From Pseudidiomarina insulisalsae (GTDB lineage Bacteria > Pseudomonadota > Gammaproteobacteria > Enterobacterales > Alteromonadaceae): a stretch of 64,000 bases of DNA. A program made the position numbers and the translations under genes. The first letter of the stretch is position 1. The number at the start of each line of letters is the position of its first letter. Positions 55,319 to 63,922 of this stretch are shown one piece after another. A model generated the notes under the pieces. It worked only from the letters and a program-made list of their open reading frames with translations. It ran no database searches and had not been told where the DNA came from. The DNA is taken from NCBI RefSeq assembly GCF_003987065.1, contig NZ_PIPY01000005.1:62001-126000 (forward strand), written 5' to 3'.

Positions 55319-56331
55319 AACTCCTCGGCGGCGTCGTTTTTCGAGGGCCGTTCGGGTTCTGGCTCGGGCTCGGGAGCCGATGCACTGTCTTTGCCCTGTA
55401 GCGTACGAATGGTGCCGTCGGCTTGCCAGCTCTTGATGTGCAGATCGCGTTGCGGGAATGGAATTTGGATATTGTTCTCTATTAACGCGGTGTGGATCTC
55501 CCATAAGAACGCTGCCTGGACTGCCCCGGGGCGGTTGACCGCGTCAGGGCGAAGCCAGACCACCAGCTCGAAATTAAGCGAACTCTCACCAAACTCAACT
55601 AACCAGACTTGCGGCGGCCGGTGTGAGGTATCAGTCAGCGTATGCGGCACGCGATCCGCAGCCTCCAGAACCGCGCGTTTCACCAGTTCTTTGTCGGTGC
55701 CATAGGCAACCCCAAACGGCACTTTAATGCGTCGGTAGGTGTCGCGCATGGTCCAATTGGTTACCCGACCACTGACAAACTCAGAGTTCGGAACAATGAT
55801 ATCGATATTGTCATTGGTGGTAATGATGGTGCTGCGGATATTGATTTCTTTCACCTCACCGGTCACCCCCGACTCAAGTTCAACGAAATCGCCCACTTTC
55901 AGGGTTTTTTCAAACAGCAGCATGATGCCGGAGGTAAAATTACTGATGAGGTTTTGCAGACCAAAACCGACACCAACACCCAGGGCACTGGCGAAGATCG
56001 CAAACTTCGTCATATCGATGCCGATAGACGAGATGGCGACCATAAAGCCGACCAGTAAAATAATGTAGTGGGTAATCCGCTTCAGTGCATAGACTGAAGA
56101 GGGCGCCATGGTATTGCGGAAATCGGTATAACGCTGAAGTGCCTGTTGTACTACCCGCGAGATAATAAGCGCGGCAATAATGATAGCGACGAAACGAAAA
56201 ATAGAGCCATAGGTAATGGCCGTTTCACCAACGGTAAATATCTCTTTTTCCAGCCAGCGGAAGGCTTCAGAAATGGCAGTCACCACCTGGTCGATGGTGC
56301 TGCGGTCTGCTGCAGTGGTCTGTTCGCTCAC
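55315..56331 (-). CDS. MscS family mechanosensitive channel
   Basis: A 338-residue protein with an N-terminal extension, three membrane helices, and the pore helix and beta domain of MscS: ASALGVGVGFGLQNLISNF (TM3, Gly/Ala-rich), then LKVGDFVELES and VPNSEFVSGRVTNW. The C-terminus has an EPEPEPE tail. It opens under membrane tension to release solutes on osmotic downshock. GTG start at 56331 overlapping the bacterioferritin stop; last gene of a bfd-bfr-bfr-mscS series. Confidence 0.93.
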   Translation of the reverse strand: MSEQTTAADRSTIDQVVTAISEAFRWLEKEIFTVGETAITYGSIFRFVAIIIAALIISRVVQQALQRYTDFRNTMAPSSVYALKRITHYIILLVGFMVAISSIGIDMTKFAIFASALGVGVGFGLQNLISNFTSGIMLLFEKTLKVGDFVELESGVTGEVKEINIRSTIITTNDNIDIIVPNSEFVSGRVTNWTMRDTYRRIKVPFGVAYGTDKELVKRAVLEAADRVPHTLTDTSHRPPQVWLVEFGESSLNFELVVWLRPDAVNRPGAVQAAFLWEIHTALIENNIQIPFPQRDLHIKSWQADGTIRTLQGKDSASAPEPEPEPERPSKNDAAEEF

Positions 56332-56798
56332 ATTTGTGCCTGTAAGTATAGCTCCAGTCCTATACGGTCAATCAGTTCAAGCTGTTGCCGCAACCAGTAA
56401 GCGTGATCTTCTTCTGTGTCTTTAAGAATTCCGACCAGCATGTCACGGGTGACAAAGTCGTCCGCTCCTTCACAGAAATCGATAACTTCGCGCAGGGTTT
56501 TTGCGTTATTACGTTCTAACGCAAGATCGTTGCTGAGCATGGTTGGCACATCATCAGCAATACTATGTTCCTGGCGTCGATCCATGTCCGGGCGTCCGCC
56601 AAGAAACAGCATGCGACGGATGAGCAGGTCGGCATGCGCCCGCTCATGTTCAATCTCCAGGTTGATATGCTCGTACAGCTTATTAAGGCCCATGTCTTCA
56701 TAGCGACGCGAATGGGCGGTGTACTGATCAATCGAGGTCAGTTCAAAGGCTAACAGGCGATTTAATTGTGCAACAACTTCACTATTTTCCAGACTCAT
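56328..56798 (-). CDS. Bacterioferritin subunit with intact ferroxidase site
   Basis: A 156-residue bacterioferritin-fold protein starting MSLENSEVVAQLNRLL at ATG 56798 with AAGGAGGG upstream. Ferroxidase ligands are all present: Glu19 (FELTSID), Glu52 and His55 (EHERAHAD), Glu95 (LALERN), and Glu129 with His132 (EEDH). The haem-ligating Met of E. coli Bfr (Met52) is replaced by Arg53. It is therefore the iron-oxidising, non-haem subunit of a two-subunit bacterioferritin, storing iron together with the product of the preceding gene, one base away. Confidence 0.92.
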   Translation of the reverse strand: MSLENSEVVAQLNRLLAFELTSIDQYTAHSRRYEDMGLNKLYEHINLEIEHERAHADLLIRRMLFLGGRPDMDRRQEHSIADDVPTMLSNDLALERNNAKTLREVIDFCEGADDFVTRDMLVGILKDTEEDHAYWLRQQLELIDRIGLELYLQAQM

Positions 56799-56799
56799 C

Positions 56800-57276
56800 T
56801 TAGCCCTCCTTGTGCAGCTTGGTTTGCAGGTAGGTATTGGCACCTAAGTGGGTCATCAGGTCGAGCTGAGTTTCCAGCCAGTCGAGGTGCTCTTCCTGTT
56901 GTTCAAGAATGGTTTTCAGCATTTTACGGCTGACATAGTCCTGCTGCTGCTCGCATACATTAATGGCCTCTCGCAGCGCTTTCACGTCAGCAAGCTGAAC
57001 CTTGTGATCAAGCTCAAGCATTTCGCGGGGCTCTTCACCGATGTAGAGTTTGCTCAGATCTTGCAGGTTGGGAATGCCACCAAGAAATAATAACCGCTCG
57101 ATGATGTCATCGGCGTGTTTCATTTCTTCAATAGAGGCTTTGTAAATAACCTGATTCAGAACCGGGAAGCCCCAGTTTTTGTACATGCGGGCATGTAAAA
57201 AATACTGGTTAATAGCGGTGAGTTTACGCGTGAGAATACGATTGAGTTCTTGTAAAACTTTGGGTTCGCCTTTCAT
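56800..57276 (-). CDS. bfr: Bacterioferritin subunit with haem ligand but degenerate ferroxidase site
   Basis: A 158-residue bacterioferritin. The numbering matches E. coli Bfr: the haem ligand Met52 is present in EEMKHADD, with Glu51 and His54. Three ferroxidase residues are lost: Lys18 in place of Glu18, Gln94 in place of Glu94 and Gln127 in place of Glu127. This matches the haem-binding subunit of heteromeric bacterioferritins, which lets electrons from Bfd reach the core. ATG 57276 after AGGAG; 36 bases from bfd. Confidence 0.93.
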   Translation of the reverse strand: MKGEPKVLQELNRILTRKLTAINQYFLHARMYKNWGFPVLNQVIYKASIEEMKHADDIIERLLFLGGIPNLQDLSKLYIGEEPREMLELDHKVQLADVKALREAINVCEQQQDYVSRKMLKTILEQQEEHLDWLETQLDLMTHLGANTYLQTKLHKEG

Positions 57277-57312
57277 GGCCTACTCCTAAGCTTGGTGCAT
57301 TTTGTACCTAGC

Positions 57313-57537
57313 TTAAGTGTAGCATACCGTTGTTGGCAATAAGGATTCTTCCAAAAAGCGCGCGTTACGTTCTTTTACTGCGTCGGCCAGTACGTCTTTT
57401 GCACAGCTTTTACAGCAACCGCATTGCGACGCAACGCCATACTGCTGGCGCAGTTCACGCATGCTGCTTACGCCTTCCTGATGGACAGCGCGGTGGATAG
57501 TTTTGTCGGTTACACCTTTACAAAGACAAACGTACAT
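57313..57537 (-). CDS. bfd: Bacterioferritin-associated ferredoxin
   Basis: A 74-residue [2Fe-2S] protein with the four cluster cysteines in MYVCLCKGV and QCGCCKSCAKDV (pattern CxC...CxxC). It binds haem-containing bacterioferritin and passes electrons to release iron when iron is scarce. It precedes the bfr pair in one operon and has a Fur-like box over its promoter, consistent with induction on iron limitation. Confidence 0.95.
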   Translation of the reverse strand: MYVCLCKGVTDKTIHRAVHQEGVSSMRELRQQYGVASQCGCCKSCAKDVLADAVKERNARFLEESLLPTTVCYT

Positions 57538-57564
57538 AGGAACCTCGTTTCGAACTCAGTTCAA

Positions 57565-57593
57565 ATACTAATACAAATGCGAACGATTCGCAA
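57565..57593 (-). promoter_or_regulatory. bfd promoter with Fur-like box
   Basis: On the minus strand TTGCGA, 17 bp, TAGTAT. The palindrome TGCGAACGATTCGCA (57578-57592) covers the -35 and spacer and shares AAATGCGAA(C/T)GATT with the fbpA site. The 7-1-7 arrangement fits a degenerate Fur box. Confidence 0.6.
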
Positions 57594-57620
57594 CAATATT
57601 TAGTTTGTCTTTGTCGTGCC

Positions 57621-58055
57621 TTACAACGAAATAATAATCAGGATCACGTGCAGTGCGACCACGGTAAAGGTTAACCGCGAACGCAGCTCCAGATACCAGA
57701 GCTCGTCGGGCAGGTGACGCTTCTCAAAGTTTAGCCAGAACAGGTGCATGAGCGCGAGGACGATCAGCATCGTTAGCGCTGATACCCAGATGCCGGCAAA
57801 AAAAACAATCAGGCCGACCACTGTGGGCACCATGCTCCACTTCAGTAAACGCATGGGGCTGCCTTCACTGTGAATGGCGACGCCCCACTGAACACCGCCG
57901 AGAAAACTTAAAATCAGCGCACTGTAGATGACGAATAAACGCAATGAGTGCTCAGCATAAACGTCCAGTAAACCACCTAAAGTAAAGGCGAGAAAGGGCA
58001 GCAAGCCCAGATAACCGAGCCGCTGCGCTGTACTGATTGCTTTTTCCTGCATCAT
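57621..58055 (-). CDS. DUF3429 family membrane protein
   Basis: A 144-residue protein with four to five hydrophobic helices, including LGYLGLLPFLAFTLGGLL and FLGGVQWGVAIHSEG. The GGVQWG segment is the recognisable core of DUF3429, a family of unknown function. It directly abuts the stop of the upstream sodium/calcium antiporter gene, so it is probably cotranscribed. Confidence 0.85.
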   Translation of the reverse strand: MMQEKAISTAQRLGYLGLLPFLAFTLGGLLDVYAEHSLRLFVIYSALILSFLGGVQWGVAIHSEGSPMRLLKWSMVPTVVGLIVFFAGIWVSALTMLIVLALMHLFWLNFEKRHLPDELWYLELRSRLTFTVVALHVILIIISL

Positions 58056-59021
58056 TTAGAAGCCTGTTTTCAGTAAGTAAATGGTATAGCCAGTATAACA
58101 AAGTAATAGTATTAAACCCTGAATTCGGTTCAGTCGGGTGGGGCGGCGCAGGCGGAAACTGAAAATAGCCAGCAAGAATGTGAGCACTGTCATGGTCAGC
58201 CAGTCGCGGTTTAACACCAGGGGCTCAAGACCAATTGGCTCAATCACACCGGCAATACCGACCACCGCTAATGAGTTAAACATGTTGGAGCCAATAACGT
58301 TGCCCACCGCCAGGTCATGTTCGTTTTTACGCACTGCAGCGATGGCTGATGCCAGCTCAGGCAATGAGGTACCGATCGCAACGACGGTCAGGCCGATCAC
58401 CAGGTCACTCACGCCGAGCGCGGTGGCGATATCGACCGCACCCCAAACCAGAACCCGGGAACTGATGACCAGTAACACCAGTCCGACGACCAGCCAGAAC
58501 AATGACTTTCCAAGCGGCATCTGATGTTCTTTGATTTCCTGATCAAACTCGCTGGCCAGCACGTCATCTTTGCTGCGCATGCCCTGATAAATACTCCAGC
58601 CGATATAAAGCGAGAAAATTGCCAGCAACATCCAGGCTTCGACGGCGGTCACGGTTAAATCGTAAAGCGGCCAGGCCATGAGGATGGTCACAGCCAGCAG
58701 CAGCGGCATTTCGCGGCGTAGCACCTGGCTGCTCACGGCAATCGGCGCCAGTACGGCGGTGATACCCAGAACCAGGGCAATATTAGTGATGTTTGAGCCA
58801 AAGGCATTCCCCAGGGCAAGGCCCGGATTGCCCTGTAATGAGGCCAGCGCAGAGACCACCATTTCAGGTGCCGAAGTGCCAAAACCGATAATGACCATAC
58901 CGATCAGCAGCGGTGGCATACCAAGGTGATTCGCAGTAGCTGCGGCGCCGTCGACGAACCGATCGGCACTCCAAACCAGTAATGCTAAGCCCAAAATGAC
59001 TGCAACAACAGCAAGTAACAT
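58056..59021 (-). CDS. Calcium/sodium antiporter (CaCA family, YrbG-like)
   Basis: A 321-residue membrane protein with two homologous halves. The alpha-repeat motifs are GFGTSAPEMVVSALASLQGN and AIGTSLPELASAIAAVRKN, each followed by GNAFGSNITN or GNVIGSNMFN. It exchanges sodium or protons for calcium at the inner membrane. The ATG at 59021 is preferred, with AAGGA eight bases upstream; a longer frame from 59051 lacks a ribosome binding site. Confidence 0.94.
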   Translation of the reverse strand: MLLAVVAVILGLALLVWSADRFVDGAAATANHLGMPPLLIGMVIIGFGTSAPEMVVSALASLQGNPGLALGNAFGSNITNIALVLGITAVLAPIAVSSQVLRREMPLLLAVTILMAWPLYDLTVTAVEAWMLLAIFSLYIGWSIYQGMRSKDDVLASEFDQEIKEHQMPLGKSLFWLVVGLVLLVISSRVLVWGAVDIATALGVSDLVIGLTVVAIGTSLPELASAIAAVRKNEHDLAVGNVIGSNMFNSLAVVGIAGVIEPIGLEPLVLNRDWLTMTVLTFLLAIFSFRLRRPTRLNRIQGLILLLCYTGYTIYLLKTGF

Positions 59022-59110
59022 GCAAAAATCCTTAGTAAAGTAGATTCCCAATGGACTACTATTGTAACGTTAAAGTCTGGTTTTTTGGAACTGCATCCTA
59101 AGGAGATTGC

Positions 59111-60079
59111 ATGTCAGCTCAGTCGAACGCGTCGCGTCCTGACTTTATTATCGATAGCTGGGACTTTTCATCCCATCCGGCGCAGCCTATCGAAACAGGA
59201 TTTCAAGGTGCGCCAAATCGTTGGTTTCATATTCAGCGCGACTTGCCGGGCATTGCCGAGTGGCTGGAAGCTTCTGAAATTCCTGCGCCCTTAATTGACG
59301 CGGTCCTTGAAGAGGACACCCGGCCAAGGTTTGAACGTATTAATGAAGGCTTTCTGCTTATTTTGCGCGGCGTCAACATGGCCGAGGGCGCACGCCCGGA
59401 AGATATGCTCAGCTTGCGTATCCTTTATTACAAAGGAGCTGTTTACAGTTTCCGTAAGCGTCCCGTTCGCTCTGTTGCGGTGATTCGTGAGCGCCTGCAA
59501 CGCCAGGACGGTCCGGAGACACTGCACGATTTTATTGTCATGCTGATCGAGGAGATGAATAACCGTCTGGAAGAGCTGCTAGATGTTATAGAGGCAGAAA
59601 TGGAGGGACTGGAAGATGATGAGCGTGAAAGCACGTCCGTGCGGCAACGGAAATTGACAGAACTGCATCGTCGTATGTTACGTCTGGTGCGTTTCGTTCG
59701 CCCTCAGTTAACAGCGATTGAACGGTTGGCGGTCGATGCTCCAAAGTGGTTAGAGGCGGAGAACGTACAATGGCTGGTGAATGAGCGCGACGCTATTCAA
59801 CGTGAGCTGGAGTCGCTTGAGATGCTGCTGGAACAGGTCTGGATGCTGCGTGAGCATTTACAACAGGAAGTAGCAGAAAAGATGAATCGCAATACTTACT
59901 GGTTGTCCGTAATTGCCGGCGTGTTCTTACCGATTACCTTTCTTACCGGTGTCTTTGGTATCAATATAGGCGGAATGCCAGGGGTCGAGAATGCGGATGC
60001 TTTCTGGATTTTTTGCGGCAGCCTGGCAGCGGTGGCGGTGGTCGAATTCTTACTATTACGCCGACTGCGTTTTTGGTAA
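59111..60079 (+). CDS. CorA-family zinc transporter (ZntB-like)
   Basis: A 322-residue protein with a large cytoplasmic N-terminal domain rich in helices (LEELLDVIEAEMEGLEDDE) and two C-terminal membrane helices. The signature between them is FGINIGGMPGVEN (GIN), as in ZntB, instead of the GMN of CorA. It probably moves zinc or other divalent ions across the inner membrane. Its 3' end overlaps the convergent fbpC by 24 bp. Confidence 0.88.
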   Translation: MSAQSNASRPDFIIDSWDFSSHPAQPIETGFQGAPNRWFHIQRDLPGIAEWLEASEIPAPLIDAVLEEDTRPRFERINEGFLLILRGVNMAEGARPEDMLSLRILYYKGAVYSFRKRPVRSVAVIRERLQRQDGPETLHDFIVMLIEEMNNRLEELLDVIEAEMEGLEDDERESTSVRQRKLTELHRRMLRLVRFVRPQLTAIERLAVDAPKWLEAENVQWLVNERDAIQRELESLEMLLEQVWMLREHLQQEVAEKMNRNTYWLSVIAGVFLPITFLTGVFGINIGGMPGVENADAFWIFCGSLAAVAVVEFLLLRRLRFW

Positions 60080-61171
60080 CACCGGACGGAACGAAGGCGC
60101 CTGGCTCGGTAAGCTGGGCAGTTCACAGCGGTCGGCCGCGAACACCACCAGGTGGTCGAAGTCAGGCCGCAGACCAATTTCGCTGCCGACCTCCAGTTGC
60201 TCATGGGATGGGCTGAGGGTTAACACCTCGACGCCACTGTCGAGCTCAACACTGTAAAGGTTATGCGCGCCACGGAAACCGCGCGCCTTAATGGTGCCGC
60301 GTAAACGCGACTCAGTGTCAGGCACCAAATCATCGGGGCGCACTAAAAAGCTAACCGGAGTACCACTTTCCACTTGCTCAAGACTTGGATGATCCAGCAT
60401 GCCCAGCGGTGAGGCCATGGAGCCGCTGGCGGTCACTGTGCCTTGTAACAACACACCGTGGCCAACAAAGTCGGCGACCATCTGATGGCGTGGTTGGTGA
60501 TACAGCTGATAAGGGGTTTCCCACTGCAGCAATTCGCCCTGATACATGACGCCCGCTTTGTCGGCCATAGCAAAGGCCTCCTGCTGATCGTGCGTAACCA
60601 GTAAGGCGGTAATTTGCTCGTTTTTCAGCAACTGCCGTACTTCCACCGCCAGTCGTTCACGCAATTCGGCATCAAGGCTCGAGAAGGGTTCGTCGAGCAG
60701 TAGCAGGCGCGGCCGCGGCGCCAGTGCCCGCGCCAGCGCGATGCGCTGTTGCTGGCCGCCGGAGAGCTCGTGCGGATAGCGCTTCTGATAGCCGGGTAGG
60801 CCAATACGACTTAGCAACTCATCAACCCGCTGCAATTTTTCCCGGGTGCTGGCATGGCGCATGCCAAAACTTATGTTTTCGGCCACCGTTAAGTGCGGGA
60901 ACAGGGCAAAGTCCTGAAACACCATACCGATACCGCGCTTTTCCGGCGCCTGGGTAAACGCGGGAGCGGAAACGGTTTGCCCGGCCAGGCTGATACTTCC
61001 TGATGCAACTTGCTGAAAACCAGCAATCGCTCTTAACAGCGTGGTTTTACCGCAACCGCTGGGTCCGAGCAGACAGCCAATCTCACCCGCTTCCAATTGG
61101 ACGGAAACGTTGCGGACAATGGCATTCTGGCCAAGGTGAACATGCAGGTGGTCAAGCTGTAACAGGGACAA
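60056..61171 (-). CDS. fbpC: Ferric iron ABC transporter ATP-binding protein
   Basis: A 371-residue ABC ATPase. Walker A is LGPSGCGKTTLLRAI (about residues 34-48), signature LSGGQQQRIALARAL, Walker B RLLLLDEPFSSLD, His loop LLVTHDQQEA. A C-terminal TOBE domain (about 280-350) follows. It energises uptake of ferric iron or another metal by the FbpAB proteins. It overlaps fbpB by 20 nt. Confidence 0.93.
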   Translation of the reverse strand: MSLLQLDHLHVHLGQNAIVRNVSVQLEAGEIGCLLGPSGCGKTTLLRAIAGFQQVASGSISLAGQTVSAPAFTQAPEKRGIGMVFQDFALFPHLTVAENISFGMRHASTREKLQRVDELLSRIGLPGYQKRYPHELSGGQQQRIALARALAPRPRLLLLDEPFSSLDAELRERLAVEVRQLLKNEQITALLVTHDQQEAFAMADKAGVMYQGELLQWETPYQLYHQPRHQMVADFVGHGVLLQGTVTASGSMASPLGMLDHPSLEQVESGTPVSFLVRPDDLVPDTESRLRGTIKARGFRGAHNLYSVELDSGVEVLTLSPSHEQLEVGSEIGLRPDFDHLVVFAADRCELPSLPSQAPSFRPVLPKTQSA

Positions 61172-62819
61172 AATCTTGCTCCTTGAGGGCGTTTTGCTGC
61201 GATTTTAACATAGCCCGCGACAGTAAAATAACCGGAATAAGACCCACCATGACCATCATTAACGCTGGTGGCCCTGCGTCGGCAAGACGCTCATCACCGG
61301 CCATTTCATAGGCGCGTACTGCCAGGGTATTAAAGTCAAAGGGCCGTAAAACCAAAGTTGCCGGTAGCTCTTTGAGCACGTCGACACCAACTAAAATCAC
61401 TGCGGTGAGTACACTCGGGCGCAGTAACGGTAAGTGAATCAGGCGCAAGACCTGCAACGGGCGGTAGCCGTGAATGCGAGCGGCTTCGTCCATACTCGGA
61501 CGAATTTCAGCAAGGCCGGCCTGCACGGTCTGAATGGCAACGCTCAAAAAGCGTACCGCGTAGGCAAAAAGCAGGGCAAACAAGGTGCCGGATAACAGTA
61601 GCCCCGGATTGTAGTCAAACCACTCAGTGGTGATCTGAATAATAACATTGTCAATTGACGTCAGCAGAACCAGTAAACCGACCGCAATCACAAGGCCGGG
61701 TATGGCATAGCCAAGCCCCGCAAAAGCAACACTGGTGCGAACCAATTTGGTAGGTAACTGACGTCGGCCGTAAGCTAACCATACCGCCAATGTGACAACC
61801 AGCAGGGCGGCGACCAGTGCCAGCGCAAAACTATTCCAGGTCAGTTGCCAGAAGTCGCTGTCGGTCCAGACTTGCCAGCGCTCCACGGACCAGGCAGCAA
61901 GCTGCAGTGCTGGCAGAAGAAAACCAAAAACCAGGGGTAACCAGCAGACCAGGCTGGCTAGCCAGGCTTTTCCGCCTTGCAGCTCGAAAGGCGCAGCAGG
62001 GCGTGGGTTACGTTGATCATAACGCGCCTGCTTGCGCGACCAGCGTTCCAGCAGAATCAGGGTAATCACTGCCGCCAGCAAGAGTCCGGCCAGCTGTAAT
62101 GCGCCGGTAAGGTCGCCCAGACCATACCAGGTACGAAAAATTCCGGTGGTGAAAGTGGTGACGCCAAAGTATTGCACCGTGCCGTAATCGGCCAGGGTTT
62201 CCATCAGTGCCAGCGTGGTACCGGTTACGATAGCCGGGCGTGCCAGCGGTAAGGCAATACGTAAAAAACACTGCCAGGGCGAAAGGCCCAGGCTGCGGCC
62301 TGCCTCAAGCGTCGTGGCTGACTGCTGTAAAAAGGTCGCGCGCGTGATCAGATAAACATAAGGGAACAGCACCAGACTAAGTACCGCTATGGCGCCGCCA
62401 ATACTGCGGATCTGCGGGAACCAGTAATCACCATAACTCCAGCCAAAGGTATCGCGCAGTAACGTCTGCACTGGTCCGCTATAGTCAAGCATCCCGGTAT
62501 AGGTATACGCGGTAATGTAGGCGGGCATAGCCAAAGGTAATAGCAGTGCCCAACTAAGAAGTTTCTGGCCGGGGAAACGGCAGCTGGTGGTCAGCCAGGC
62601 GGTGCTGACACCTAAAATGATCACGCCAACCGCAACACCTACCATCAAGATCAGCGAATGCTGAATATATTCGGGAATAACTGTCTGCCAGAGGTGCTGC
62701 AGCGTGGTGAAATCTCCACCAAAGAGCAACTGCAGCAAAGCGAAAACAATCACCATAAGCGGAAGCCCCAGCACTAAGGCTGAGGCTACCAGTGACAGTT
62801 GTCGCCAACGTTGCTGCAT
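61152..62819 (-). CDS. fbpB: Ferric iron ABC transporter permease
   Basis: A 555-residue protein with about 12 membrane helices in two homologous halves, as in FbpB/SfuB. Each half has an EAA loop: EAGRSLGLSPWQCFLRIALP and DEAARIHGYRPLQVLRLIHL. It forms the inner-membrane channel with FbpC. Its ATG overlaps the fbpA stop by one base. Confidence 0.93.
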   Translation of the reverse strand: MQQRWRQLSLVASALVLGLPLMVIVFALLQLLFGGDFTTLQHLWQTVIPEYIQHSLILMVGVAVGVIILGVSTAWLTTSCRFPGQKLLSWALLLPLAMPAYITAYTYTGMLDYSGPVQTLLRDTFGWSYGDYWFPQIRSIGGAIAVLSLVLFPYVYLITRATFLQQSATTLEAGRSLGLSPWQCFLRIALPLARPAIVTGTTLALMETLADYGTVQYFGVTTFTTGIFRTWYGLGDLTGALQLAGLLLAAVITLILLERWSRKQARYDQRNPRPAAPFELQGGKAWLASLVCWLPLVFGFLLPALQLAAWSVERWQVWTDSDFWQLTWNSFALALVAALLVVTLAVWLAYGRRQLPTKLVRTSVAFAGLGYAIPGLVIAVGLLVLLTSIDNVIIQITTEWFDYNPGLLLSGTLFALLFAYAVRFLSVAIQTVQAGLAEIRPSMDEAARIHGYRPLQVLRLIHLPLLRPSVLTAVILVGVDVLKELPATLVLRPFDFNTLAVRAYEMAGDERLADAGPPALMMVMVGLIPVILLSRAMLKSQQNALKEQDFVPVTA

Positions 62820-63847
62820 TAACGCCAGCCTGCGCGGTTCATTAATTTAACGGCTGCGGCGTTGTTCTCACCCAGGTAACGCATCTCGATATCATCCATT
62901 TTAAAGTCGCCCCAGGCTTGCAGGCGTTCGCTCCATTCGACGTCGCTGACAGCAGGGTATTCGTTATTGGTTGCAGCATACCATTTCTGTGCTTCATCAG
63001 ACAGCAAATAGGCGATTAGCTGCTGCGCTTCATCGGTGTTTTTCGCATACTTGGTCAGACCGATACCTGAAACGTTCACATGGGTACCAAAACTGTCCTG
63101 ATTCGGCCAGAAAATACCGACTTTACTTGCGGCTTCACGTTCGGCCGGGTCACTTGAAGCTTCCATCAGACCCAGATAGTAAGTGTTCGCGACGGCCAGA
63201 TCACAGACGCCGGCAGCGACTGCTTTAATCTGATCACGATCACCGCCAACTGGTGGCTTCGCCAGATTGCTGACCAGACCTTCAGCCCAGGCTTCAGTCT
63301 TTTCTTCGCCCCAGTGCTCAAGCAGAGCAGCAGTCAAAGACTGATTGTAAATATTGTCGGATGAACGAATACAGACATCGTTATCCCACTTAGGATCGGC
63401 TAAGTCCTGGTAGCCGCTCAGCTGACTGGGGTCGACACGCTCCTTAGCATAGAAAATGGGTCGTGCACGCAGACTCAGGCCGATCCACAGGTTATCAGCG
63501 CCATGCAAATGCGCAGGCACCGACTGCAGCACCTTGTCACTGGTTAACGGCTGAAAAATGCCAGCTTCCGCGGCGCGGTGCAGATTACCTGCATCCACTG
63601 TCAGGAACAAATCAGCCGGGCTATTAGCGCCTTCGTTCCGCAGGCGGGCTAGCAAAGCGTCACCATTACCGGTCAGTAAGCGTACTTCAATGCCGGTTTT
63701 TTCCGTAAACTGCTCTAATACTGGTTTGATAAGCGCTTCTTTTCGCGCAGAATAGACGTTAACAGTAGCTGCATGAGCTATGCTAGCTGATAGCGCAAAA
63801 GCAACAGCACTAAGAGATAACAGTTTTTTCACTTTAGGTAATCTCAT
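62819..63847 (-). CDS. fbpA: Ferric iron-binding periplasmic protein
   Basis: A 342-residue substrate-binding protein with a signal peptide (RLPKVKKLLSLSAVAFALSA, cleaved near AHA) and the start VNVYSARKEALIKPVLEQF typical of FbpA/FutA. The iron-binding Tyr pair is visible in VANTYYLGLMEASS. The ATG at 63847 is preferred, with GAGGT about 10 bases upstream; a frame from 63874 would place extra residues before the signal peptide. It opens the fbpABC operon behind a Fur-like box and promoter. Confidence 0.93.
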   Translation of the reverse strand: MRLPKVKKLLSLSAVAFALSASIAHAATVNVYSARKEALIKPVLEQFTEKTGIEVRLLTGNGDALLARLRNEGANSPADLFLTVDAGNLHRAAEAGIFQPLTSDKVLQSVPAHLHGADNLWIGLSLRARPIFYAKERVDPSQLSGYQDLADPKWDNDVCIRSSDNIYNQSLTAALLEHWGEEKTEAWAEGLVSNLAKPPVGGDRDQIKAVAAGVCDLAVANTYYLGLMEASSDPAEREAASKVGIFWPNQDSFGTHVNVSGIGLTKYAKNTDEAQQLIAYLLSDEAQKWYAATNNEYPAVSDVEWSERLQAWGDFKMDDIEMRYLGENNAAAVKLMNRAGWR

Positions 63848-63894
63848 AACTTGGTAACCTCGTAGTAGGGGCATACATCAAAATGTCTGTGCTT

Positions 63895-63922
63895 ATTGTA
63901 CCCAAATGCGAATGATTATCAA
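63895..63922 (-). promoter_or_regulatory. fbpA promoter with Fur box
   Basis: On the minus strand TTGATA (63922-63917), 16 bp, TACAAT (63900-63895). The sequence TGCGAATGATTATCA (63907-63921) matches the 7-1-7 Fur consensus TGATAATNATTATCA at 12 of 14 defined positions and covers the -35 and spacer, so bound Fur-Fe would block the promoter. Downstream to 64000 nothing further was recognised. Confidence 0.8.
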
